Shown here: piece by piece, positions 26,579 through 36,032 of the stretch
How the letters are laid out: each line of letters begins with the position of its first letter
How positions within the stretch are numbered: position 1 is the stretch's first letter
Source of the DNA: DATGMS01 sp035303945
Lineage (GTDB): Bacteria > Bacteroidota > Bacteroidia > Cytophagales > Cyclobacteriaceae
Direction of reading: 5' to 3'
Assembly: GCA_035303945.1 (NCBI GenBank)
Contig: DATGQZ010000012.1
Location: 1 to 64,000 of the forward strand
DNA: 64,000 nucleotides
Program-made: the position numbers and the translations under genes
Notes under the pieces: generated by a model
The model's input: the letters and a program-made list of their open reading frames with translations, nothing else
Database searches by the model: none
What the model was told of the DNA's origin: nothing

Positions 26579-27199
26579 ATGAAGCCCGTACTGCGCCTTC
26601 CGAAATCCCTAATCACCTTTGCGCTGTTATACATGCTTACAACTTTTTTATCTCCTTATGCCAGTGCGCAGCTTTCACGGTCGGAAAGGAAGGCGTGGAA
26701 AAAAGAGATCAAAAAGTTATCGCCGGAGCGGTTAAAACAAATGATTGAGGAAAAACAACAGCTTTTGGCCATGCTCAACATCTTACAAAATGAAAAAAAA
26801 CACCTGCAGACTGACATATTTGAAAAGGACCAAAAAATAGCGTTTTTAAAATCTGACACAGAAAGGTTGAGGGAAAGCCTAAAAACTAGAGAGATTCAAA
26901 TGGGCTTGATCAATGAAAATGGAGAACGCTGGGATAGCGGAGTGGTGTTTAAGGTGCAAATTGGCGCCTTGAACCGCGCGGATTTTTTGAATTTAAATGG
27001 AACCAATTATACCCTTGAAATAGAAGAAGGGGGGCCTTTTCTTCAATATGTAATCGGCAACTTTAGAAATTATAAAGAGGCGGATGCGCTGAAGAAGCAG
27101 ATGAGAAAAGTAGGAATGACCAAAGCATGGATTGTTCCGTATAAGAATGGCAGGAGGGTTCCACTCAAAGATGTGCTAGACTACGTGCTCGACAAGTAA
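26579..27199 (+). CDS. Exported coiled-coil protein with C-terminal SPOR-like domain
   Basis: 206 residues. A signal peptide (about 1-31, ending ASAQ) is followed by a strongly charged coiled coil (about 35-105, KEIKKLSPERLKQMIEEKQQ and onward). The C-terminal about 85 residues look like a SPOR-type peptidoglycan-binding domain (VVFKVQIGALNRADF, then LQYVIGNFRNYKEADALKKQMRKVG). The pattern suggests a periplasmic or outer-membrane-side envelope protein. The start codon directly follows the fumC terminator, so expression depends on read-through, on a promoter inside the hairpin, or on a later start. Confidence 0.75.
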   Translation: MKPVLRLPKSLITFALLYMLTTFLSPYASAQLSRSERKAWKKEIKKLSPERLKQMIEEKQQLLAMLNILQNEKKHLQTDIFEKDQKIAFLKSDTERLRESLKTREIQMGLINENGERWDSGVVFKVQIGALNRADFLNLNGTNYTLEIEEGGPFLQYVIGNFRNYKEADALKKQMRKVGMTKAWIVPYKNGRRVPLKDVLDYVLDK

Positions 27200-27306
27200 T
27201 CTATCTTACTGTTTTTCGGGCTTTTGGCTCCCCTTCCACCATCAGAAGCAAGATAAATTATACCGGTTCCCAAGGAACAAGCGCCTTTGTTTAGTAATTT
27301 CGTCAC

Positions 27307-29007
27307 ATGGAGTACCGATGGAAAATCAATGAGAAAGCAGATCGACGAGCAGTAGAAATACTTAGCAAGGAGATCAACGTTAATCCCACTTTGGCTAACA
27401 TATTGGTCAACAGGGGGATCAATGATTTTCAGGAAGCAAAGGATTTTTTTAGGCCAAACTTAGATAAACTCCACGACCCTTTCCTGATGAAGGATATGGA
27501 TAAGGCTGTCGAACGACTATCCCTCGCCATGGACAGAGGAGAAAAGATCCTGATCTATGGTGATTATGACGTGGATGGCACCACAGCGGTAGCGCTATTC
27601 TACGGCTTTCTCAAATCATTTTATGACCAAGTAGATTTTTATATCCCCGACAGGTACAAGGAGGGCTATGGCGTCTCTGATAAAGGAATCTTGTTTGCGG
27701 CTGAAAATGGTTTTAAACTGATCATTTCCCTGGATTGTGGCATCAAAGCGCTGGGAAAAATAGAATTAGCCAATTCGTTAGGCGTTGATTTCATCATTTG
27801 CGACCACCATACCCCGGGAGATGAAATTCCAAAAGCAGTAGCTGTGCTCGACCCAAAGCGTAAAGATTGCCACTATCCCTATAAAGAATTGAGCGGCTGT
27901 GGCGTGGGGTTTAAGCTTGTCCAAGCTTATGCTATTCGACACGGATTGGAGACCATCAATCTGTACGAGTACCTGGACTTGGTAGCCGTCAGCATTGCAG
28001 CCGACATTGTTCCCATTACCGGTGAAAACCGTATCCTCGCATATTATGGACTGGAAAGAATCAACAATAATCCCCGACCCGGCTTAAAAGCCTTAATGCA
28101 AAACGGCAAAATTGAGAAAGAGATTGAAATTGGAGACATTGTCTTTAAGATCGGGCCTCGAATCAACGCCTCCGGGCGAATGGAACACGCCAAAGCATCT
28201 GTGCAGCTTTTGATTTCCAAAGATATAAATGATGCCATTCAGCGGGCGCTGTTGGTAGAGGATGTCAATGCCAGCAGAAAAAATTTCGATGAAAACATTA
28301 CCAAAGAAGCGCTGAGGATGATCAGCGTCCAAGAGACTGAAGGAACCTTGAAAAGTACCGTGCTTTTCAAGCAGGACTGGCATAAGGGGGTAATTGGAAT
28401 TGTTGCATCGCGATGTATCGAGCAATACTACCGCCCCACCATTATCCTCACAGAATCCAATAATAAAGCTACGGGTAGCGCTCGTTCTGTAGTGGACTTC
28501 GACATTTACGAGGCCATCAGCGAATGCTCCGATCTATTGGAGCAGTTTGGGGGGCACAAATATGCGGCAGGATTGACCTTAGCCGTGGACAATGTCCCTG
28601 CTTTTCAAAAAAGATTCGAACAAATCGTCAGCGAACGCATCACGGACAACCACCTCAAACCGGTATTGGAAATTGACGATACCTTAACCCTCGATCAGAT
28701 CAATTATAAGTTTTATAACATACTTAGACAGATGGCTCCCTTTGGACCGGGAAATCCGGAACCTATCTTCTGCGCCAGTCAAGTATATGCCGACAACATT
28801 AAAATCCTAAAGGACAAACACCTGAAGTTTGAGATTGTGCAGGACGGGCAGGCAACCCGGCCTACCTGCATCGCTTTTTGCTTTGCTGAATATTATGACT
28901 TACTTAACAGCAAAATGCGTTTCAACATCGCTTTTGGAATAAGAGAAAATTCCTTTAGGAACACCAGCAGTCTTCAACTTTACGTTAAAGACATTAAATT
29001 TGATTGA
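27307..29007 (+). CDS. recJ: Single-stranded-DNA-specific exonuclease RecJ
   Basis: 566 residues, the usual bacterial RecJ length. The DHH phosphoesterase domain has motif I YGDYDVDGTTA (metal ligands Asp86, Asp88, Asp90) and motif III Asp166-His167-His168 (CDHHTPGDEIP). The DHHA1 domain has RINASGRMEHA and GGHKYAAGLTL. A C-terminal OB-fold begins near EIDDTLTLDQI. RecJ degrades single-stranded DNA 5' to 3' in recombination, mismatch and base-excision repair. The stop lies 1 bp before the lptB ATG, so the two are probably one transcript. Confidence 0.96.
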   Translation: MEYRWKINEKADRRAVEILSKEINVNPTLANILVNRGINDFQEAKDFFRPNLDKLHDPFLMKDMDKAVERLSLAMDRGEKILIYGDYDVDGTTAVALFYGFLKSFYDQVDFYIPDRYKEGYGVSDKGILFAAENGFKLIISLDCGIKALGKIELANSLGVDFIICDHHTPGDEIPKAVAVLDPKRKDCHYPYKELSGCGVGFKLVQAYAIRHGLETINLYEYLDLVAVSIAADIVPITGENRILAYYGLERINNNPRPGLKALMQNGKIEKEIEIGDIVFKIGPRINASGRMEHAKASVQLLISKDINDAIQRALLVEDVNASRKNFDENITKEALRMISVQETEGTLKSTVLFKQDWHKGVIGIVASRCIEQYYRPTIILTESNNKATGSARSVVDFDIYEAISECSDLLEQFGGHKYAAGLTLAVDNVPAFQKRFEQIVSERITDNHLKPVLEIDDTLTLDQINYKFYNILRQMAPFGPGNPEPIFCASQVYADNIKILKDKHLKFEIVQDGQATRPTCIAFCFAEYYDLLNSKMRFNIAFGIRENSFRNTSSLQLYVKDIKFD

Positions 29008-29008
29008 T

Positions 29009-29740
29009 ATGATATTAGGGGCGCAAAACCTGATCAAAATATACAAAGGAAGAAAAGTGGTCAACGACATTTCCGTGAAGGTGGAACAGGGGGAAATCGT
29101 GGGACTACTGGGCCCCAATGGGGCAGGCAAAACCACCTCTTTTTACATGATCGTGGGCTTGATCAAGCCAAACAGCGGCAAAGTATTTTTGGATGAGCAA
29201 GACATTACTCCCTTGCCGATGTATAGAAGGGCCAAATTAGGAATCGGCTATTTAGCCCAAGAAGCTTCGGTTTTTCGAAAGCTGTCTGTCGAAGAAAATA
29301 TCATGGCAGTATTGGAAATGACCAAACTCCCCAAAAAGGCACAAAAGGAAAAAATGGAAAGTTTATTGGAGGAGTTTTCACTCACGCACGTGCGCAAAAA
29401 CCTCGGCATGGTGCTGTCGGGCGGTGAGCGAAGACGTACTGAAATTGCGCGTGCCTTGGCTGTAGACCCTAAATTTGTATTACTTGATGAACCCTTCGCA
29501 GGTGTAGACCCCATCGCCGTAGAAGAAATTCAAACCATCGTCGCCCAACTCAAAAACAAGAATATCGGCATTTTGATCACTGACCATAACGTAAATGAAA
29601 CCCTTTCCATAACTGACCGGGCTTACTTGATGTTTGAAGGCAAGCTGTTAAAAGCCGGCACTGCCGAAGAACTGGCAGCGGATGAGCAGGTCCGAAAAGT
29701 GTATTTGGGGAAACATTTTGAGCTGAAGAGGAAAATATAA
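29009..29740 (+). CDS. lptB: LPS export ABC transporter ATP-binding protein LptB
   Basis: A 243-residue ATPase powering LptB2FG, which moves lipopolysaccharide from the inner membrane through the Lpt bridge. Motifs: Walker A GPNGAGKTTS, Q-loop YLAQEASVFRKLSVEEN (the LptB-type spacing), signature LSGGERRRTEIARAL, Walker B KFVLLDEPFAGVDP, and the H-loop in ITDHNVNETL. The ATG at 29009 is preferred over the TTG at 29000, which lies inside recJ. The gene follows recJ by 1 bp and precedes the GH3 gene by 3 bp. Confidence 0.95.
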   Translation: MILGAQNLIKIYKGRKVVNDISVKVEQGEIVGLLGPNGAGKTTSFYMIVGLIKPNSGKVFLDEQDITPLPMYRRAKLGIGYLAQEASVFRKLSVEENIMAVLEMTKLPKKAQKEKMESLLEEFSLTHVRKNLGMVLSGGERRRTEIARALAVDPKFVLLDEPFAGVDPIAVEEIQTIVAQLKNKNIGILITDHNVNETLSITDRAYLMFEGKLLKAGTAEELAADEQVRKVYLGKHFELKRKI

Positions 29741-29743
29741 CAT

Positions 29744-31261
29744 ATGGAGGTAATCAACACTTTTATGACCTGGTTGTTCAAATACCGGATCAACCAGATC
29801 GACAAGTTTAAAAAATATCCAATTGACGTTCAGACGGAGTTGCTAACCGAACTCGTTAGGAGTTCGAAGAAGACCGATTTTGGAACAAAATACAGTTTTA
29901 AGGATATACGGGATTATCGGGATTTTGCCGAACAAGTACCTATTCACGATTACGAGCAAATAAAGCCGTGGATTGAACAGACCATGCGCGGCAAACAAAA
30001 TGTCATTTGGCCCACCAATATCACATGGTTTTCAAAGTCCTCGGGCACGACAGGTTCGAGAAGTAAGTTTATACCCGTTTCCCAAGAAGCCTTGGAAGAT
30101 TGCCACTATAAAGGCGGGAAAGACATGATCTCCCTTTATGTCAACAACTATCCGGACACCAAGCTCTTTAGAGGCAAAAGCCTTTCCATCGGCGGCAGCA
30201 GTCAAGTCAACGAATTAGACTTTAACAAATCCAGCCATTGCGGAGATATTTCGGCTGTAATCATTCAAAACCTTCCGATGTGGGCGCAAATAGCCCGCAC
30301 ACCAAGTCTTGAAGTTGCTTTAATGAGCGAGTGGGAACAAAAGATTGAACGGATGGCGCAGGAAACTTTGCAGGAGAACGTCGTAAGCATGGCTGGGGTG
30401 CCTACATGGACCATCGTTCTGCTGCAAAGAGTACTCGAACTCTCCGGTAAGAAAAACATCCTCGAGGTATGGCCCAACTTGGAAATCTTTTTCCATGGCG
30501 CAGTAGCTTTCGGGCCTTACAGGAAACTGTTTAAAGAACTTATTCCCTCACCGAAGATGCACTATATGGAGACCTACAACGCATCGGAGGGTTTTTTCGG
30601 TATCCAGGACCAAAGGGAGTCGGAGGATTTGCTCCTAATGCTGGATTATGGCATATTTTACGAGTTCATTCCCATGAATGAATGGGATAAAGAGCACCCC
30701 AAGGTAGTCCCGCTGGAAGAAGTAGAACTAGGCCGGAATTATGCCATCTTGATTACGACAAACGCGGGGCTTTGGCGCTACAAAATCGGAGATACTGTAA
30801 CTTTCACCTCCCTATCACCATTCAGGATCAGGATCTCTGGAAGAACAAAACATTTTATCAACGCATTTGGAGAAGAAGTCATTGTAGATAACGCCGAACG
30901 CGCTATAGCCATGGCATGTGACACTACGGGTACTTCTATTACTAATTTTACGGCTGCTCCTGTTTATTTTGACGAAGAAGGTAACAAGGGAGCACATGAA
31001 TGGGTAATAGAATTTAAGCAAGCACCGGTTGATAAAGCGCAGTTTGTGGCCATTTTGGATCAAAACTTGCGGGAAATAAACTCTGACTACGATGCCAAAC
31101 GTTACAAAGACCTGGCGTTGACCCTACCTAAGGTACATTTTGCACCTGAAGGTTTGTTTGAGAAATGGATGAAGTCTAAGGGAAAACTGGGAGGGCAGAA
31201 CAAAGTGCCACGTCTGTCCAATGACCGCGTTTATATTGACGAAATTCTTAGCATGCTGTAG
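29744..31261 (+). CDS. GH3 (auxin-responsive promoter) family adenylating-type protein
   Basis: 505 residues of the GH3 fold, an ANL-superfamily branch known in plants for joining amino acids to acyl acids such as indoleacetate. The ATP-binding motif is seen as TWFSKSSGTTGSRSKFIPVS near residue 97. Later motifs include YMETYNASEGFFGIQD, WRYKIGDTVTF and SGRTKHFINAFGEEV. Bacterial members are common in Bacteroidota; their substrates are not established. It is third in the recJ-lptB-GH3 unit and ends just before the candidate origin. Confidence 0.9.
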   Translation: MEVINTFMTWLFKYRINQIDKFKKYPIDVQTELLTELVRSSKKTDFGTKYSFKDIRDYRDFAEQVPIHDYEQIKPWIEQTMRGKQNVIWPTNITWFSKSSGTTGSRSKFIPVSQEALEDCHYKGGKDMISLYVNNYPDTKLFRGKSLSIGGSSQVNELDFNKSSHCGDISAVIIQNLPMWAQIARTPSLEVALMSEWEQKIERMAQETLQENVVSMAGVPTWTIVLLQRVLELSGKKNILEVWPNLEIFFHGAVAFGPYRKLFKELIPSPKMHYMETYNASEGFFGIQDQRESEDLLLMLDYGIFYEFIPMNEWDKEHPKVVPLEEVELGRNYAILITTNAGLWRYKIGDTVTFTSLSPFRIRISGRTKHFINAFGEEVIVDNAERAIAMACDTTGTSITNFTAAPVYFDEEGNKGAHEWVIEFKQAPVDKAQFVAILDQNLREINSDYDAKRYKDLALTLPKVHFAPEGLFEKWMKSKGKLGGQNKVPRLSNDRVYIDEILSML

Positions 31262-31617
31262 CCAAATTTTCCAAAACAAAACCTTCGGCTTGCGACCGAA
31301 ACTTTATTTTAAAATCCAGCTAAAACAGCCTTAATAATTCATTAACCGTTCGTTAACAAGCGCTGTTGACCCGCTGTCAAAAACAGCCTCTGCTTCTTCT
31401 ATTCCACATCCAAAAAAAACAAGCAAAATTTATCCACATTTGGCAATATTTATCCACAATTCATTTTAAATTATATATAACTTGATGTAATTCAGTTATT
31501 TAACAGATGTATTTTGATGTTCAAATTTGTGGATAAAGTTCACACTAAATTAGTTTTTCAGTTTTTTACCCTTGCGACAAGTGGATAAATTCCTCACAGA
31601 ATTTTATTCTTTAACAA
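31262..31617. other. Candidate chromosomal replication origin (oriC): DnaA-box cluster with AT-rich core
   Basis: A 356-bp non-coding gap between converging genes. Perfect DnaA boxes TTATCCACA lie at 31430-31438 and 31450-31458 (+ strand, exactly 20 bp apart) and at 31528-31536 (minus strand); a one-mismatch box (TTATCCACT) is at 31580-31588 (minus). Between the opposed pairs lies an AT-rich stretch (about 31459-31504, including ttatatataa) that could unwind. The left part also repeats cgctgt at 31361 and 31372. The cluster is far denser than chance. A DnaA titration or regulatory site is the alternative. dnaA itself is not in the window, which is not unusual in Bacteroidota. Confidence 0.65.
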
Positions 31618-33396
31618 TCAATCCTGCTGCTGTTTAATCAGCTTCTTTCGATACACATTAAAAATCCTAGACTTGGAAATAAAGCCAATATATTTGCCTT
31701 TTTCTACTACGGGAAGATTCCAAGCCCCTGTGCGTTCAAATTTATCCATCACCTCCTGCATATCCTCCCGAGGAGAAACATATGCCGGTGGCTTGGTCAT
31801 CAGTACACGCACCTCTACGGTTTCCTGTTTCTCCTTGTCAAACATAATATCGCGCACATCATCCAGAGTTACCACTCCGTGGAGAATTCCCTTTTCGTCC
31901 ACCACGGGAAAGATATTTCTCTTCGACAGCTTTACCAAACTACATAGATCCTTTAACAAAGCGTCTGGATGGATGGGCAACAGGTCGCTTTCCATAATGC
32001 TTCTCACGTTGATTAGGCCTAATACTTCCTCATCCTTGGTTTCGGGTAAGTATCTGCCCTGATCAAGCAACTGCTGTTTGTAGAGAGAGTTCTTTTGAAA
32101 ATACGTTGTGGTAGAAAATGAAATAGCTGAAACCAACATCAAGGGGATAAAAAGTTCATAACCTCCTGTAACTTCAGCAATTAGGAATATTGCTGAGAGC
32201 GGGGCATGCTGCACTCCACTCATCACCCCGCACATAGCCACCAAGGTGAAATGGGCTAAGGGAACAGGAATATACCAACCCAGGAAATTATTGACGTAAG
32301 CGAATAGAAAGCCTGCAACCCCGCCTATAAATAAGGAAGGCGCAAACAAACCGCCACTCCCCCCACTCCCAATGGTTAAGGAAGAGGCAATAGGCTTCAC
32401 CAATATTATCAAAGCCATGAAAGCCATCAAAAGGTATGGATTTGCATTTCCAGAAAAAAACAGGCTGTTGCTCAACAGATGAAGCGGCTGTCCATCAATT
32501 AATGCCTGCAAGGTATCATACCCTTCCCCATAAATAGGAGGAAGCAAGAAGATCAATAACCCTAGCATGCAGCCACCAGACAAGATCCTCAGCCAAGGGT
32601 TTTCCTGTCGGTGGATTTGCTTTTCTGTTTTTAATAAGGATCTAATCGTGTAAATGGATACCAGACCGGTAAAAATCCCCAAGAGCAGATAAAGTGGTGT
32701 GTGAGCTGCAATAAATTGATCCTGCAGGGTAAAAGTGAACATGACATCTTTGCCCAACAATATCATGGAGGTGAGGGAGCCGGTCACCGATGCAATTAAC
32801 AAAGGAACAAAAGCACCCACGCTTACCTCCATCAGAATCACTTCCACCGCAAAAAGCACTGCGCCTATGGGTGCTCCGAAAATAGCCGATATCGCCCCTG
32901 CCGTGCCACAACCTATTAACAAAGCCCGCTTCTTTGCGTTAAGATGCATCATCCTGCCAATATTGGAGCCTATCGCAGATCCTGTGACTACAATAGGGGC
33001 TTCCAAACCAACTGAGCCTCCAAAACCTACCGTGATTGCCGAGGTAACCGCTCGACTATACATATGCGTCTGGGGAACAATGCTCCGCTTTTTAGAAATG
33101 GTATACAGCAAATCAGGAATGCCGTGACCTCCAGTATCTTTGAAAATAAACCGGGCAACAGTATAGGTTAAAAAAAGCCCAACCAACGGGAGAAAAATAT
33201 ACAAGATATTGGTATACTGAAGATCGGCTCCTTCTACAAAAAACTGCTGAATCTGGTGGACCGTCACCTTTAAAATTACCGCAGCGAGTCCAGCCACAAT
33301 ACCTACGATCCCGCTAAGGATCAACACAAAAGTCTTCGTTCTGAGGTTTTTCAGCCGCCAAATCAAAAACCTCTCGATCAATCCTACCTGTGTCAA
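31618..33396 (-). CDS. CLC-family chloride channel/transporter with C-terminal CBS pair
   Basis: 592 residues. The CLC membrane domain (about 20-440) shows the anion-pathway signatures GSVGLEAPIV (the Glu equivalent to the gating glutamate), GSGGSGGLFAPSLFIGG, and MSGVQHAPLSAIFLIAEVTGGY. Two CBS domains follow (about 455-585, MESDLLPIHPDALLKDL, MTKPPAYVSPREDMQEVMD), often nucleotide-binding regulators. It moves chloride or another halide across the inner membrane; channel versus antiporter mode cannot be decided here. It is transcribed towards the candidate origin. Confidence 0.94.
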   Translation of the reverse strand: MTQVGLIERFLIWRLKNLRTKTFVLILSGIVGIVAGLAAVILKVTVHQIQQFFVEGADLQYTNILYIFLPLVGLFLTYTVARFIFKDTGGHGIPDLLYTISKKRSIVPQTHMYSRAVTSAITVGFGGSVGLEAPIVVTGSAIGSNIGRMMHLNAKKRALLIGCGTAGAISAIFGAPIGAVLFAVEVILMEVSVGAFVPLLIASVTGSLTSMILLGKDVMFTFTLQDQFIAAHTPLYLLLGIFTGLVSIYTIRSLLKTEKQIHRQENPWLRILSGGCMLGLLIFLLPPIYGEGYDTLQALIDGQPLHLLSNSLFFSGNANPYLLMAFMALIILVKPIASSLTIGSGGSGGLFAPSLFIGGVAGFLFAYVNNFLGWYIPVPLAHFTLVAMCGVMSGVQHAPLSAIFLIAEVTGGYELFIPLMLVSAISFSTTTYFQKNSLYKQQLLDQGRYLPETKDEEVLGLINVRSIMESDLLPIHPDALLKDLCSLVKLSKRNIFPVVDEKGILHGVVTLDDVRDIMFDKEKQETVEVRVLMTKPPAYVSPREDMQEVMDKFERTGAWNLPVVEKGKYIGFISKSRIFNVYRKKLIKQQQD

Positions 33397-33458
33397 TTTA
33401 TTTATTGCTGCTATTGATAAACCTATTTAAATTATTCCAATGCTTAATCAAGGTGTAT

Positions 33459-34262
33459 TCACTCCGATTTTTTGGCTTCCTCCCAGATTTTATCCATTTC
33501 CGCTAATGTTAAATCTTCCAGAGCCCGCCCTTGGGCCTTGACATTACGTTCCAAGAATTGAAAACGATGGATAAATTTCTTATTGGTTTTCTCCAAAGCT
33601 TCCTCGGGATTGATATCAATAAACCGCGCATAATTGATCAAAGAAAAAAGAAGATCGCCAAACTCGCCCGTCGCTTTATCCTTATCAATGGATTGCTGTT
33701 GAAAGATGTTAAACTCTTCCTTAAATTCCTGCATTTCCTCCTCGACTTTCTCCCAAACCTGCTGTTTTTCCTCCCAGTCAAAACCCGCACCCCGCGCCTT
33801 TTCTTGTATACGCATGGCTTTAATCATAGCGGGAAGCGAGCGGGGGACGCCTCCCAACACAGTTTTGTTTTCGCTTTCGGTAAGCTTGATCTTCTCCCAA
33901 TTATTCTTCACAGTCTCTTCATCCGCTGCATCCGCGGTACCATAAATATGCGGGTGCCTTCGGATCAATTTATCGCATAGGCTATCAATCACCGATGCTA
34001 TATCGAAAGCCTTTTTCTCCGATCCGATTTTGGCGTAAAACACGATATGCATGAGAATATCCCCAAGCTCAGTTTTGACCTCTTCCAAATCCTGGTCCGA
34101 TATGGCATCAGACAATTCGAAAGTCTCTTCTATGGTCAGATGTCTCAGACTTTCAATGGTTTGCTTGCGGTCCCAAGGGCATTTCTCACGCAACTCATCC
34201 ATGATGGTAAGCAGCCGATCAAACGACTTCAATTGGGCATCCCGATTGGACAATTCAAACAT
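33459..34262 (-). CDS. mazG: Nucleoside triphosphate pyrophosphohydrolase MazG
   Basis: 267 residues from the ATG at 34262 (MFELSNRDAQLKSF), chosen because 67 extra upstream codons show no MazG similarity. Two all-alpha NTP-pyrophosphohydrolase domains are visible. The first has KCPWDRKQTIESLRHLTIEETFEL and TELGDILMHIVFYAKI with the EExxE/ExxD metal ligands; the second has VEEEMQEFKEE and GEFGDLLFSLINYARF. MazG hydrolyses non-canonical NTPs to NMP and pyrophosphate. It lies 62 bp upstream of the CLC gene and is divergent from the small membrane protein. Confidence 0.95.
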   Translation of the reverse strand: MFELSNRDAQLKSFDRLLTIMDELREKCPWDRKQTIESLRHLTIEETFELSDAISDQDLEEVKTELGDILMHIVFYAKIGSEKKAFDIASVIDSLCDKLIRRHPHIYGTADAADEETVKNNWEKIKLTESENKTVLGGVPRSLPAMIKAMRIQEKARGAGFDWEEKQQVWEKVEEEMQEFKEEFNIFQQQSIDKDKATGEFGDLLFSLINYARFIDINPEEALEKTNKKFIHRFQFLERNVKAQGRALEDLTLAEMDKIWEEAKKSE

Positions 34263-34335
34263 ACGGTAGGGGAAACTATATTTAAAGTGCAGACGTTTTG
34301 AAAGTATTGCGTAAATTTGAGGAAATATATTCGAT

Positions 34336-34566
34336 ATGACAACTGTATATTTGACTTTAGGTTTTATGGCCTTGTTTTTCATCTTAATGTCAGTCAGGCT
34401 GATATTTTTGAAAGACGGACAATTTAAGGGAACATGTGCCTCCCAAAACCCTTTTTTGAACAAAGAAGGAGAGACCTGTAGTTATTGCGGAAAAACGGTG
34501 GATGCCAATTCCTCCTGCGGCAATCCGGATAACGAGGTGGACAAGGTCATGGCCAAATTCAAATAA
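34336..34566 (+). CDS. Small membrane protein with a Cys-rich tail
   Basis: 76 residues: one N-terminal transmembrane helix (about 4-26, VYLTLGFMALFFILMSVRLI) and a short tail with four cysteines (TCAS, CSYCG, SSCG) that could bind a metal or form disulfides. Similar short one-helix Cys proteins occur beside housekeeping genes in Bacteroidota; the function is unknown. It starts 74 bp from the divergent mazG and lies 58 bp upstream of glmM. Confidence 0.75.
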   Translation: MTTVYLTLGFMALFFILMSVRLIFLKDGQFKGTCASQNPFLNKEGETCSYCGKTVDANSSCGNPDNEVDKVMAKFK

Positions 34567-34624
34567 GACCATCAACTAGTTAGTTACACCATAATTTTTA
34601 TACTGAACATTAACCTACTCTTAC

Positions 34625-36016
34625 GTGGCATTAATTAAATCGATTTCCGGCATCCGGGGAACAATAGGAGGCACCGTGGGGGAAAGCCTGACTCCGGTTG
34701 ATATAGTAAAATTTACCGCAGCCTATGGATCATGGGTCCTTGAACGGTATCAAAACCCCAAAATTGTCATTGGACGGGACGCGAGGATTTCCGGAGAAAT
34801 GGTATCCAAACTCGTTGCCGCTACTCTGCAAGGGCTTGGCATAAACGTGATCGACCTGGGTTTGAGTACCACACCAACTGTGGAGCTTGCCGTATCAATG
34901 GAAAGTGCCGGCGGAGGAATTATTATCACCGCAAGTCACAATCCTATCCAATGGAACGCCCTAAAGCTGTTGAACAACAAAGGCGAATTCATCTCTGACT
35001 TAGAAGGTAAAGACATTTTGGATCGGGCCGAGAACGATTCTTATAAGTTTGCCGAAACCAAAAAACTGGGCAGCTATACGCTGAACAATGACTATATAGA
35101 CAAACACATTCAGCATGTACTGGATCTTGAGCTTGTAGATCGCGAAGCCATAGCAGCAAGAAACTTTAAAGTCGTCATTGATTGCGTCAATTCAACGGGA
35201 GGCATTGCCATTCCCCGTTTGCTAAGAGCATTGGGAGTGACGGAAATAGAAGAAATGTACTGCACACCCGACGGATATTTCCCCCACAATCCCGAGCCCC
35301 TTCCCGAGAATCTGCGGGATATTTCGGCCAAGTTGGAACATGGGAAATTTGACTTAGGAATTGTTGTAGATCCCGATGTGGACCGCTTGGCTTTCCTTAA
35401 TGAGGACGGTACCTTTTTTGGAGAGGAGTATACCTTAGTGGCAGTAGCGGATTATGTACTATCCCACACACCCGGCAATACGGTTTCCAACCTTAGCTCT
35501 ACACGTGCCCTGCGTGATGTTACAGAAAAACATGGCGGCGCTTATAATGCAGCAGCCGTAGGTGAGGTCAACGTCGTGGAAAAGATGAAGGAGACCAACG
35601 CCGTCATCGGTGGAGAAGGCAATGGAGGAGTGATCTATCCGGCATCCCATTATGGGCGGGATGCTTTAGTGGGGATCGGGCTTTTCCTGACCCACTTGGC
35701 AAAGTTTGGTAAATCATGCAGCAGACTAAGAGCCAGCTATCCTAACTACTATATCTCTAAAAACAAAATAGAGTTGACCCATGACATCAACGTCGACACT
35801 ATATTGGAAAAGATCAGACAACGGTACAGCAAGCACCCTATCAATGACATTGACGGGGTGAAGATTGAATTTGAAAAAGAATGGGTACATCTGAGGAAAT
35901 CAAATACTGAACCCATTATCCGTATTTATTCGGAATCATCTACCCAGGCCACAGCCGAACACTTGGCCAAGAAAATTATGCTGGACATTAAAGAAGTGAT
36001 ATCAACGGGAAATTGA
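34625..36016 (+). CDS. glmM: Phosphoglucosamine mutase (GlmM-type phosphohexomutase)
   Basis: 463 residues, GTG start. An alpha-D-phosphohexomutase with the four family segments: active-site ITASHNPIQWNALKLLN with phosphoserine Ser104, metal loop VDPDVDRLAF, sugar-specificity loop GGEGNGGVIYP, and C-terminal phosphate-binding RKSNTEPIIRIYSE. The N-terminal SGIRGTIGG and length fit GlmM, which turns glucosamine-6-phosphate into glucosamine-1-phosphate for peptidoglycan and LPS precursors; a phosphomannomutase role is less likely. It lies 16 bp before the cysteine desulfurase gene. Confidence 0.88.
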   Translation: MALIKSISGIRGTIGGTVGESLTPVDIVKFTAAYGSWVLERYQNPKIVIGRDARISGEMVSKLVAATLQGLGINVIDLGLSTTPTVELAVSMESAGGGIIITASHNPIQWNALKLLNNKGEFISDLEGKDILDRAENDSYKFAETKKLGSYTLNNDYIDKHIQHVLDLELVDREAIAARNFKVVIDCVNSTGGIAIPRLLRALGVTEIEEMYCTPDGYFPHNPEPLPENLRDISAKLEHGKFDLGIVVDPDVDRLAFLNEDGTFFGEEYTLVAVADYVLSHTPGNTVSNLSSTRALRDVTEKHGGAYNAAAVGEVNVVEKMKETNAVIGGEGNGGVIYPASHYGRDALVGIGLFLTHLAKFGKSCSRLRASYPNYYISKNKIELTHDINVDTILEKIRQRYSKHPINDIDGVKIEFEKEWVHLRKSNTEPIIRIYSESSTQATAEHLAKKIMLDIKEVISTGN

Positions 36017-36032
36017 TTTCCGAAATGATTAT

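Noticed and set aside
33531..33980. A 149-codon + strand frame across mazG
   Set aside because: Antisense to conserved MazG motifs and without recognisable features.
34263..34463. A 67-codon N-terminal extension of mazG
   Set aside because: No MazG similarity, and it would run through the divergent promoter and into the neighbouring small gene.
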